Assembly: GCA_015146655.1 (NCBI GenBank)
Contig: VKHL01000021.1
Location: 154,014-218,013, forward strand
Direction of reading: 5' to 3'
Source of the DNA: Ochromonas danica
Taxonomy: Eukaryota; Sar; Chrysophyceae; Chromulinales; Chromulinaceae
Length of the DNA: 64,000 bases
Shown: positions 35,618 to 45,588 of the stretch, one piece after another
How positions within the stretch are numbered: position 1 is the first letter of the stretch
Layout: the number at the start of each line of letters is the position of its first letter
Translations under genes and position numbers: made by a program
Notes under the pieces: generated by a model
The model's database searches: none
The model's input: only the letters and a program-made list of their open reading frames with translations
What the model was told of the DNA's origin: nothing

Positions 35618-37203
35618 ATGAAGTCAAATCTTCTTCATGACCTCATCGTCATCATCCTTCTTCTTCTTACTTGTCATTGGGTGGTAGAATCAAATATCTT
35701 TAGTTACTTAGATCTACAAAAAGAAGTTTATTCTGCACAAGTTGGATGGTAAGAGGAATATGATGAGTACGTTTTCTTTACTGATTGATGTTTCTTATTG
35801 TTGACTTTACTAGGTTTGCTCCTTTTCATTCTGGTGGTGGATATTGTTCAGAGGCAAGGTCTTATGCTCTTGCACTAAATCAAGTTGGCTTCACCAATCT
35901 CACCACAGTACAACATGGCGACTCCTTTAGTCGAGACTATGTCCAACTTGAAAGTCCATCAGAGATGCAAACGTTAAGAAAGTTTGATCTAATGAATTTT
36001 CCTTCAGGCTTTCCTCGCATTAGTATCTGTCATTCTGAACCAGGTGCATGGTATACACCTCAGCCAGCATATCATACTGCACGATGTCCACATGATAAAC
36101 CTGGAGGGAAGTTACAATATTATCGAATAGGAAGGACTATGTTTGAAACAGATCGTCTGCCATCTGGCTGGTTGCCAAGATTATTGTATATGGATGAGAT
36201 TTGGGTCCCAACTGAAGAAGCCAAAGAGATCTTTCAATTGGCTGGTGTACCTGGTGACAAGCTACGAGTGATCGAAGAGACGGCTGATACATCGTTCTTT
36301 TCACCTCAACCACGCCGTGCTGTAAATTATGTGAAGCATAATAGATTAAATCGTCTTGGATTGATTCCTTCCAATACAGTCGTTTTCTTATTTGTGGGGA
36401 AATTTGAAGCAAGGAAAGGCATTGATATCCTACTCAATGCTTACTTTAATGAATTTAATCATCGAGATGAGGTGGTACTTCTGTTGGTAACCTCTGCTTA
36501 TCACTCTTCGAATGACTTTGAAGGTCAAATTGCCGCCATTAAAGACCAACTTGATATTGGCAAGAAGAAGCTACCTGAAATAATCATCTTAAGTGGACTC
36601 GCACAAGATGATATGCCTGTTCTCTATTCATTTGTTCATGCTTTGGTGAGCTATTGAAGGTTTTGTTTGTGCTTACCTGACTCTCACGCTCCTCATGGTT
36701 TTGCAGGTAATTCCATCTCATGGCGAAGGCTGGGGTCGACCTCACATGGAGGCGATGGCTTGTGAGACACCTGTTGTAGCTACTAACTGGAGTGGTCCCG
36801 TTGCTTTCATGAATTCATCCACAGGCTTTCCTATAGAAATTGAAGAACATCTTGTTCCTGTCAGGTTAGTTTTCACTGCTTTTGCTCGTTTGGATATGTG
36901 TAACGTGCTCGACTGTTCTCGTGTAATAGCGGATGGGAGGGACATCTCTGGGCACAGCCGAAAGTTGATCATTTGCGTCAAATTCTGCGCAGTATCTACC
37001 AAAATCCTGATATAGCCAAGGAAAAAGGAAAATTAGCTCGACGCCACATTGAAGAAAAGTTTTCTTTAACTGTCGTGGGAAACAAGTTGCGAGATGAAAT
37101 TAACCGTGTTGAACACATTCTTCAACAACGAGAGAAAGCTCTACGCAAGAAAGGACAAAGAAAGAAAAAGAATAACAGCAGCACGATTGACAAAGAGTTG
37201 TAA
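35618..37203 (+). CDS. GT4-type glycosyltransferase with signal anchor
   Basis: Four exons: 35618-35748, 35814-36645, 36707-36864 and 36930-37203, giving 464 residues. The N-terminus (MKSNLLHDLIVIILLLLTCH) is a signal or anchor, so the enzyme likely acts in the ER or Golgi. A GT-B fold is shown by AQVGWFAPFHSGGGYCSEAR at the N-terminal lobe, FLFVGKFEARKGIDILLNAY at the domain junction, and the donor-binding E-x7-E motif in HGEGWGRPHMEAMACETPVV. The C-terminus is a lysine-rich tail (KKGQRKKKN). The sugar and acceptor cannot be told. The intron between exons 2 and 3 falls just before the E-x7-E block. Confidence 0.85.
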
Positions 37204-37440
37204 GCATAATTCCCGTTGTAATCTTCGAACGATAACCCAGCAATCCACTGTGCTCACACTTTATCTCGCAAACGATTTCCTCGCTGACATTTCCTCGGAT
37301 GGTTTTATCACAGTCGGAAAGACTCTCTGAGTCGAAAAGATCGACTCCGTCATGTCATCTCTTTGTGAAGGTATATTTCGTTGCTTTTAGGTGAGAGCAA
37401 CCTCAGAAATGACAAGTTCTGGATGTCATAGTTCGAGATG

Positions 37441-38891
37441 TCACTTCTTTGGAGGGTTTTGTGTTTTCTTCGCAGCCTGTATAGCAGCCAACTGTTGTTC
37501 ACGCTGGAGATCTGCTAATCGTTGGGCTGGGTCAGAGCGAATCACAATTCCTCTTTCAGCATTAAATGATGTGGGAAGGACCAGCACGGGCATAGATTCA
37601 TTAAAATCGCGCAATGCAGCATCGGCTGCAAAATGCTTATTCAGTAACTCCCCAACAGACTGCTCTTGTACTCCTTTAATGATGGCCTTCAACTGGGATG
37701 GTCGTTGTAAATGTGCCTGAGAAGTAAACACACGAGCCTCGAGCTCTGCTGCCCTCTGTTTAACATTGATCCCAACTTCAGGATCATCCAGTGAGTCTGA
37801 GATACAAGGAGGGGAATACGTCGAAGACGAGGCAGGAGATGCAGCAGAGGAAACAGGCAACGAAGAAAGTTTTACGTTCCGCTTCACTTTCCTATTGGTC
37901 TTGGAGGGAAGAACATTCCGAGACAGAGAATTATCGCCTTCAGATCTCAAGAGGTCATAACCTTCGACGAAAGGTTCGTAAGAAAACGCATAAAGATGCG
38001 CCACTGAAACCATAACCATCTCCGCACATATTAGCCAATCCTGCACAGCAACTGCAACTTCAGAGCTCGAAATAAATCCCCAATACAGAAGTAATGTCAC
38101 TGCGACAGACTGCCAGAAAGCAAAAAATAATACAAACTTGATACATAAAAACTTTCCCAGTGGCTTGTACGGTTGTAACTTCTCAGCTAATGTATGGTAA
38201 AAACTACCCAACATGTAAAACGCATAGGCAACAGAAAAGTTGATTAGAATAAGAATATAAATGTTGCCATTGGACCACGACAAGTTTGATTCTTCGTAAA
38301 GGCCCAATAAATCCAAGAGAATTGCTGCAGCCGCAGTGCTGGGGCGAATAAGACAGTATTGCAAGGTACCAAACTTGCAAGTTCGTAAAAATCGCTTGCC
38401 TACAGAAAGTCGATCTGTACCAGGAGCTGGTGAGGAACTGTGATGATTATGCCCATGCTCGAGTAGATGTTTTTCGAGATAATCCACCACCTCTTTATCA
38501 TTTTCCTCACAGCCCAGATAGGAAAGCATAAGAGAGAGAAAGAGATACAGTGCATAGGCCTAAAAGAAGCAAAAGGAAGAGAAAATCAGAAATATTAACA
38601 TGATTTTCATCACATAGTCCCCCTCACCTCATAACAATCCCTCAACATATTTATCCAAAGAGCCCAATTAGGAATTAGAAGTGACAGAAAACTATCAATG
38701 CTATAAATTGGCACCATATAAATAATAGCGATGATCTTAGACTGTACGGAAGGATGGGTAAAGTGTTGAAGGTGCTTGCTAATGAGGTGGGTAGAAAGAC
38801 CCAAAGATATGAGCACGGCTATGCCCGAGGTCAGCAACACCGCCCATCGATAGGTCACAAAGGCATCAAACAAGCTAATTGTGGAAGGCAT
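37441..38891 (-). CDS. TMEM184: TMEM184/DUF300-family membrane protein (organic solute transporter alpha-like)
   Basis: Two exons, 38628-38891 and 37441-38559, give 460 residues. Seven hydrophobic segments match the TMEM184/LAZ1/OST-alpha layout. Family hallmarks include KIIAIIYMVPIYSIDSFLSL, the NMLRDCYEAYALYLFL junction spanning the intron, then CLIRPSTAAAAI and LGKFLCIKFVLFFAFWQS. The C-terminal 130 residues are soluble, rich in Ser/Pro. Proteins of this family sit in vacuolar, endosomal or plasma membranes; substrates are mostly unknown. A variant ATTAACTTA of the recurrent promoter 9-mer lies about 130 bp upstream (39021-39029). Confidence 0.88.
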
Positions 38892-39066
38892 TCTTAAGTC
38901 TTTCTTTCTAACACCACCAGGAGATGAGATGAGATCTGTTCAAGTCTTCACTAAATTCCTCAACAAACAGCACCGCTTTCAAACTCACAAAACAAGACTT
39001 TTAATCACTATTTCAAGGACATTAACTTAAGAGAGGCCCTATTCCCCAACAATTGTCGTTCCTGCT

Positions 39067-40657
39067 AACGTGTACAAACATGTCCGAAGACAGGAAATAG
39101 AAGGCTACAAAGCTAATGAATATTATATTCAGTAACTTAGAGCTCCTCGTGCTCGAAAGAGTTGTGGGCATTCTTCTCCAAGAATTGGATGAAGTCGTCC
39201 AAGCTGCGGCCCTCCTCATACTTGACGGGTTCACTCTTCTTGTCACCCTTGAAGAAGTAGATGGTTGGGTACCCTTGAACAGCAACACCAGGAACATCTA
39301 CTTCGTTTGCAGTGGAGTCCATCTTGGCAACAATGATCTTGTCAGTCTGACTCTTCAGCTGCTTGCCAAGCTCTTCCCACACAGGAGCGAGCTTCTTGCA
39401 GTGGCCGCACCAAGGAGCATAAAACTTCACCAACACATCCTTGTCGTTGTTCAACACCAAGTCAGCGAAAGAAGATCCACGAAGCACAACCACATCACCA
39501 GTAGTGTCCTCAGGCTCAACAGCCTCGCTCTTCAAGAAGGGCTTCAAGCTGCCAGAGAAGAAATCAGACACAAACTCGTTCACGCTCTCCACGCTGTGAT
39601 CGCCCTCATATCTGTACTTCTTGATTCCACTAGGAGCAGCCAGATCAGCCAGCACCATCACAGGCAAAGAGCTCACAGAGATATCAAAGAACTCCAGGAT
39701 CTTCTTCTCAGTGGAAGGAACATTGACCACCAAAGCCTTGCCCTTGAAAGCAGAAGCCACTTCGCGATAATTGGCGAGAATATCAGCATGGCTAGCACTG
39801 CTCTTGTCGGTGAAGAAGAGAATGTGATTCATAACCTTAGAGCTGAAGATCTTCTTGGAAGACTCGGGAGTGAACTCCTGCACAAGAGGAGTGGAATTGC
39901 CCAAGACGAACGCGCTGATCTCATCAGCTGAGGTCTCAGCACCAACAGCCAAGTCAGCGCGAAGTTCATCGAAAGTCTTGAATACAATCACAGCATCGCC
40001 TTCAACGCCCACCGCGCTGCGAACAGCAGCATCGGACGTGTAGGCATAGATGTGGCTCTCGTCCTTCTCAGCTGCAGACACAAACCGCGCCGCAGCCTCA
40101 GAATCCAAAGAGCTGAACACGCCGAAGGCAAACACTTCGTTGTTCTCCTTCAGGGACTCCAACTCAGCCTGGGTATTCACCACAGTAGCGGCAGGACCAG
40201 TCTTCTTGTTCAACCAGGCCACAATCTCGCTCTCAGTGCGTCCACCATTGTAGTCAGAAGGGTTTCCGTTCTTGAAGAACTTCAATGTGGGGAAGCCTTT
40301 GATTCCGAAGGTTTTCGCCAAATCATTGTGTACAGTAGCATCTACCTTGGCCAACTTCACGTTGGGAGTGTTCTCCAGAGCCTTAGCAGCCTTGGCATAC
40401 TCAGGAGCCAAAGACTTGCAGTGTCCACACCTGTATCATCCATTATAACACAAAGAGATTAATCAAATTAATCAAAGAATGGGAAATAGTTCTGCCTACC
40501 AAGGAGCGTAAAATTCCACCAAGATATTCTGGTTGGAGGAGATGGCTTCCTCGAAGTTGTCTTGGCCCAGAACTAAAACTCCTTCTTCCAGAGGAATCTC
40601 AGCAAGAGCAGCGAAGATCAAAGCGACCAGGAAAAGAAAGATCGTGAGGAACTTCAT
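39067..40657. repeat. Tandem segmental duplication, copy A (partner 41020-42610)
   Basis: This 1,591-bp block is repeated 1,953 bp to the right. It starts 70 bp beyond the PDI stop codon and ends exactly at the A of the start codon. The only difference I found is T at 40645 versus A at 42598. The intron is identical too. Flanks on both sides are unrelated. Confidence 0.95.
39137..40657 (-). CDS. PDI: Protein disulfide isomerase, copy A
   Basis: Two exons, 40500-40657 and 39137-40430, give 483 residues, typical of PDI. A signal peptide (MKFLTIFLFLVALIFAALA) is followed by an a-b-b'-a' layout. Both thioredoxin domains have the full CGHC active site: FYAPWCGHCKSLAPEYAKA near the start, split by the intron within the Trp codon, and VKFYAPWCGHCKKLAPVWEE near residue 385. 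The C-terminus EHEEL is a KDEL-type ER-retrieval signal. The enzyme forms and shuffles disulfides in the ER lumen. It differs from copy B only at residue 5 (Thr here). The promoter lies in 40658-41019 and is unlike that of copy B. Confidence 0.97.
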
Positions 40658-41019
40658 CTGGAATGAATAATCTGATAGATCTGTGGAGATCTGTGGCTGT
40701 GTCCAGTCTGTTTTGCGCGGGATTTGATTGGTTTTTGTCCGTTTCCGTTGGTTTCGGGTTTTTGTGTCAAGCGAAGTAGAAGTGCATGTTCAACAAACCA
40801 GACTACCCTCCGTCCTGTTGAGTGAATATTATCAACGATCGGAGAAAAACAATTTAAGAAGCTTGCAACATGCGTCATAAAAGACGATGCAACAATAACA
40901 ACAAACAGAGATAATGAAGAGGTGGAAAAAAACAAAATAGTAGCCACACCAGTAATTTCAAAGATTACTGACGCATGACATCATCTAACAATCGCACTTA
41001 TTCCCTTTTCATGATCTAC
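40658..41019. other. Spacer between PDI copies with copy A promoter
   Basis: This 362-bp unique sequence joins the two duplicated blocks. It must hold the promoter and 5' untranslated region of copy A and the end of the copy B transcript. No similarity to the region upstream of copy B was seen, and no TAAGTTAAC element. Confidence 0.55.
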
Positions 41020-42610
41020 AACGTGTACAAACATGTCCGAAGACAGGAAATAGAAGGCTACAAAGCTAATGAATATTATATTCAGTAACTTAGAGCTCCT
41101 CGTGCTCGAAAGAGTTGTGGGCATTCTTCTCCAAGAATTGGATGAAGTCGTCCAAGCTGCGGCCCTCCTCATACTTGACGGGTTCACTCTTCTTGTCACC
41201 CTTGAAGAAGTAGATGGTTGGGTACCCTTGAACAGCAACACCAGGAACATCTACTTCGTTTGCAGTGGAGTCCATCTTGGCAACAATGATCTTGTCAGTC
41301 TGACTCTTCAGCTGCTTGCCAAGCTCTTCCCACACAGGAGCGAGCTTCTTGCAGTGGCCGCACCAAGGAGCATAAAACTTCACCAACACATCCTTGTCGT
41401 TGTTCAACACCAAGTCAGCGAAAGAAGATCCACGAAGCACAACCACATCACCAGTAGTGTCCTCAGGCTCAACAGCCTCGCTCTTCAAGAAGGGCTTCAA
41501 GCTGCCAGAGAAGAAATCAGACACAAACTCGTTCACGCTCTCCACGCTGTGATCGCCCTCATATCTGTACTTCTTGATTCCACTAGGAGCAGCCAGATCA
41601 GCCAGCACCATCACAGGCAAAGAGCTCACAGAGATATCAAAGAACTCCAGGATCTTCTTCTCAGTGGAAGGAACATTGACCACCAAAGCCTTGCCCTTGA
41701 AAGCAGAAGCCACTTCGCGATAATTGGCGAGAATATCAGCATGGCTAGCACTGCTCTTGTCGGTGAAGAAGAGAATGTGATTCATAACCTTAGAGCTGAA
41801 GATCTTCTTGGAAGACTCGGGAGTGAACTCCTGCACAAGAGGAGTGGAATTGCCCAAGACGAACGCGCTGATCTCATCAGCTGAGGTCTCAGCACCAACA
41901 GCCAAGTCAGCGCGAAGTTCATCGAAAGTCTTGAATACAATCACAGCATCGCCTTCAACGCCCACCGCGCTGCGAACAGCAGCATCGGACGTGTAGGCAT
42001 AGATGTGGCTCTCGTCCTTCTCAGCTGCAGACACAAACCGCGCCGCAGCCTCAGAATCCAAAGAGCTGAACACGCCGAAGGCAAACACTTCGTTGTTCTC
42101 CTTCAGGGACTCCAACTCAGCCTGGGTATTCACCACAGTAGCGGCAGGACCAGTCTTCTTGTTCAACCAGGCCACAATCTCGCTCTCAGTGCGTCCACCA
42201 TTGTAGTCAGAAGGGTTTCCGTTCTTGAAGAACTTCAATGTGGGGAAGCCTTTGATTCCGAAGGTTTTCGCCAAATCATTGTGTACAGTAGCATCTACCT
42301 TGGCCAACTTCACGTTGGGAGTGTTCTCCAGAGCCTTAGCAGCCTTGGCATACTCAGGAGCCAAAGACTTGCAGTGTCCACACCTGTATCATCCATTATA
42401 ACACAAAGAGATTAATCAAATTAATCAAAGAATGGGAAATAGTTCTGCCTACCAAGGAGCGTAAAATTCCACCAAGATATTCTGGTTGGAGGAGATGGCT
42501 TCCTCGAAGTTGTCTTGGCCCAGAACTAAAACTCCTTCTTCCAGAGGAATCTCAGCAAGAGCAGCGAAGATCAAAGCGACCAGGAAAAGAAAGATCGAGA
42601 GGAACTTCAT
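41020..42610. repeat. Tandem segmental duplication, copy B (partner 39067-40657)
   Basis: Second copy of the 1,591-bp block in the same orientation, containing a complete PDI coding region, its intron and a short 3' flank. The bases after the start codon toward the promoter diverge at once. Confidence 0.95.
41090..42610 (-). CDS. PDI: Protein disulfide isomerase, copy B
   Basis: Two exons, 42453-42610 and 41090-42383, encode 483 residues identical to copy A except Ser for Thr at residue 5 in the signal peptide (MKFLS versus MKFLT). The mature enzymes should therefore be identical, with two CGHC sites and the HEEL tail. The promoter region carries a TAAGTTAAC element that copy A lacks, so the copies may differ in expression rather than in activity. 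Confidence 0.97.
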
Positions 42611-42736
42611 GATATTCCGATCGGTTGCTGATTGAATTTGGATATGAGCAGCGCAGTTTGGTGACAGGAACAGCCGCGTGGCTTGGAATGGAATGTGGCG
42701 GTTTCGGTTTTTGGGGGAGACAACCCTACATCACGT

Positions 42737-42745
42737 TAAGTTAAC
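42737..42745 (+). promoter_or_regulatory. TAAGTTAAC element upstream of PDI copy B
   Basis: An exact copy lies 127-135 bp upstream of the ATG at 42610 and just downstream of the MTA nucleosidase stop at 42774. It could serve only copy B given the gene orientations. Confidence 0.45.
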
Positions 42746-42773
42746 AGTTATGATGTTTACAACTTTTGCAAGT

Positions 42774-43647
42774 CTATAGATTAGACACACGTTTTCCAAT
42801 AAGATATTCAACAACCTTAGGAAGGTGAGATTGAAGAGAATCAGATGCTTTGTGAAGATTTTCAAGAAATTCTTCATGACTTGGACGATCACCATCAACA
42901 ATATCAGTGACAACTTTCACAGCCAGAACAGGGACGTTGGCATGGTCAGCAACATAGGCAATAGAAGCTACTTCCATCTCCTTGATAGAGGCATTGTGAG
43001 CCTCCATGATTTTGTGGTCCTGTATCAACCAATATAAGCGATTAATCACCAATAAGGCAAAATTGTGTGAAAATGCTAACCGTTTCAGTAGCATCGAGAG
43101 AGTTTCCAGAGGTGACAACACCACTCTTGAGGCCAAGGTCATTGACTAATTTGCTACACTCAGGAGCATGGCGAAGTCCCACACCATACTTATCAAATCC
43201 TGGAATAGCAATTCTGCGATCATGATGAACATAAGATGTTCCAATGAAGCAATCGCCAATTTCGGCACCTACGCGCTTGAAACCACCAACAGTTCCAGCA
43301 CTAACGATAATGTCCGGGTGGAAATCGTTGATCACCAAATAGGTAGCCAAAGCAGCTGATGAAGAAGGGTTTAGTTGCTAGGCGATTTGTTAGAGTGCAA
43401 ATCGAAAAAACTTACCAGGAGTGGTGCCAACACTATCAACATCAAAACGTCTATCTTTTCCATTAATTACAACAGTCACAGTTCCTTCTTCACCAATTTG
43501 GCCTTGGTAAGCATAGCATGGAAGGAAGACATCACTCTTCCAACTAACAGGTGAGAGTTTCAATGCCTTAAGGAAAGGATGGGCCTCGGCCTCCATTGCA
43601 ATGATAACTGCAACATGCTTGATAACTTTTTCATCAGAGTCAGCCAT
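42774..43647 (-). CDS. MTN: 5'-methylthioadenosine/S-adenosylhomocysteine nucleosidase
   Basis: Three exons: 43416-43647, 43081-43355 and 42774-43019, giving 250 residues. The enzyme cleaves methylthioadenosine to adenine and methylthioribose in the methionine salvage cycle. Plant-type MTN motifs are clear: VAVIIAMEAEAHPFLKALKL at the start (catalytic Glu), DFHPDIIVSAGTVGGFKRVG, the HDRRIAIPGFDKYGVGLRHA segment, then the nucleoside-binding MEVASIAYVADHANVPVLA and KVVTDIVDGD with the catalytic Asp. No targeting peptide is present, so it is cytosolic. An AAGTTAAG variant of the promoter 9-mer lies about 75 bp upstream. Confidence 0.95.
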
Positions 43648-44007
43648 TTTCCCCGTTTTGATGCTCCGCTCCAGATCTTTCTTGTTTCGATGGCAGTCTG
43701 CGTGGTTTTGTTGTTGTTTGGTGAAGTTAAGGTTTCGTTTGAGGGGAAAATTCTCCCAGAATCACATCAATTTGTCGGTCAGTGTTCAAGAGCATTTTAT
43801 AAAAGATAATCAGTGATTAGAAAGGCTAGACTGATCTCTTGCATTGCTTGTGATTATGGTTAAATATGATCCAAGTTACATACATACTTCAGATGATTTC
43901 AGATCTCAACAAAGGTGAAATTAAATGCGGAGATTATGATTTGCGCGGGCTTCCTGTCTGTTGGATTGAGTGCTTTCTTCGCACTTGATGTCTAAATTAA
44001 AGCAGAG
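43648..44007. other. Divergent intergenic region with a possible upstream coding exon
   Basis: This 360-bp gap lies between the MTN start and the small acidic-protein frame. At 43856-43914 an ATG opens a protein-like stretch, MVKYDPSYIHTSDDFRSQQ, ending in a good donor (AG|GTGAAA). It may be the true first exon of the downstream gene. Confidence 0.4.
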
Positions 44008-44349
44008 ATGAATCCAATCAGCTACAAACTATCGATGCACTTATCAAGAGATGATAGTATCTTTGGAGATGGGAGGGGAGGAGAGCAAAAGTTCGTAGAC
44101 AAGTTGGAAGCTCTTGAGGCAGCGTTGGTAACTGCCAAAGATGAGATTCGCTTTCGCACTCCAACTGCTCCTGTAATTGGTCTAAATGGTGCTAATCAAT
44201 CAAAGTATGCATCAGTTGGCTTGTCGAAGCCTGTCCCGACTGGAGGTCTCAACATGGAGATTGAACCAGACTACGACGAGGAAGGGTCAGAGGACGACAT
44301 GATCGCCTATGCAGTGCTTGAGGATAGCTCCACTTCCTCCGTCACGTGA
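44008..44349 (+). CDS. Small unknown acidic protein, gene model unsettled
   Basis: An open frame of 113 residues. Residues 20-50 contain a helix-prone segment (KFVDKLEALEAALVTAKDEI) and the C-terminus is acidic (EIEPDYDEEGSEDDMIAYAV). The first 14 residues (from MNPISYK) look less protein-like than the alternative frame of the same bases. An upstream exon at 43856-43914 spliced to 44006 gives a plausible start, RDESNQLQTIDALIKR, but that frame hits TGA at 44052, exactly where the 113-residue frame becomes convincing. So either the ORF start is at 44008, or the locus carries a one-base frame break (true or from sequencing). I do not recognise the family. Confidence 0.5.
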   Translation: MNPISYKLSMHLSRDDSIFGDGRGGEQKFVDKLEALEAALVTAKDEIRFRTPTAPVIGLNGANQSKYASVGLSKPVPTGGLNMEIEPDYDEEGSEDDMIAYAVLEDSSTSSVT

Positions 44350-44549
44350 AGCGTTCTGAATTAAATTGGTGAATTAAATTGTATATTTAGATAGCGTAGT
44401 ATGTAGTGTAAATGAATGAATCAACTTCAAATACCTTCCGAGCCTTTAGGCACAATAATATATGTAAACAAAAAAGTAACATGTGTTGTGCAATGTTTTG
44501 TTTATTTAGTGTCCCAACCCATGAAATCTAGCTAATGAAAACAACTAGC

Positions 44550-45203
44550 TTAGAATCTGAGCTTGTTGAAGAAGTACTGAACACCAGCGGCCTTCTTGTC
44601 GGTCTTGGCAGTCTGGGTCTTGTATTTCTCCTCGAAGATCTTCTTGACGTTCTTGCGAGTGTCAACACGCTTGCTTTCCTCAAGAGAGCTCTCATCGACA
44701 ACCTTCTTCAAGTCGATATCGACAGAGTATCTAATAAAAACGTTCCCACACAGGCTCGGTAAGTCCATTCCTCCGCACAAGTCAACCCAAGTAGACAAGG
44801 TATCTCACCTAGTAGGCATGATGTGGTTATAGTTGATAACCTTGACGAAAGGCTTGATCTTGTTTCTCTTCTCAAGCTTCTTCTTGCCCATAGCGCGGAC
44901 AACCTTGCGGGGGTATCTGTCAATACCGGCAACTATTCAATTCCATCACACCCACCAGAATTATTTGAATACTGAGAATAATTAATTCAAAATCAATCAT
45001 ACCAAGAGCGTGGCCGAATTTCTTGGAGTCATTGCCCTCATCAGAAGCCTTGACGACCACAGCCTTGCGGCCAGCATAGCGACCAGCAGTCAAGATGACA
45101 ACCTTTCCACTCTTGATGCTAATCAAGAAATAAAGAAAATAACAAGGAAGACAAGGTCATAACAAGAAGAATAGAAGAGAAAATCCATGACTTACATTCC
45201 CAT
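44550..45203 (-). CDS. RPL27: Ribosomal protein eL27
   Basis: Four exons: 45196-45203 (8 bases), 45003-45118, 44809-44932 and 44550-44730, giving 142 residues, the normal size. It is a cytosolic 60S subunit protein. Family landmarks are [20 protein letters not shown], then [39 protein letters not shown] and the C-terminal end NKLRF. The first coding exon holds just ATG GGA AT, which after splicing gives MGIIKSGKVV, close to the usual eL27 start. The gene shares a 385-bp divergent gap with the RRM protein gene. Confidence 0.97.
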
Positions 45204-45588
45204 TTCTTTTCAGAGGCTGATTTCACGGTGGTTTTCTGTGGTCGACGCTTCTCAGCCTATCATCACACGACCTGTACTTTAACTTCCCTCCCCAACCATT
45301 CACCAATTTCGCCACAGGAGTTTTACCACCTTTGCGTCTGTTTTACCGCCTTCCGTTGCGGTGTGAACGAGGCAGCGAAACGCGAAGCGAGCGCATGAGA
45401 CGTCTAGACGGTCGAACTGCTCTCACTGTCTCTGTGGACCATTAGACCCTTTGGCAATCCAATCATCATCTCTCTCACCTTTCCTCCCATTTACAAATTC
45501 CACCTCTACTCGTGCTTTTTCTTGCTACGAGTATATGTTAGTTTTCTTTGGTGACAATTCTTTGTGTTAGAATTGTCTTAATCTCTAT
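45204..45588. other. Divergent promoter region of eL27 and RRM gene
   Basis: This 385-bp gap has a pyrimidine-rich stretch upstream of eL27 (TCACCTTTCCTCCC, near 45475) and GC-richer sequence around 45350-45410. No exact copy of the recurrent 9-mer and no RNA gene were seen. Confidence 0.5.

Noticed and set aside
39116-42415. Plus-strand frames of 271, 136 and 62-67 residues in both PDI copies
   Set aside because: They mirror the PDI coding strand and appear identically in both copies only because the DNA is duplicated.
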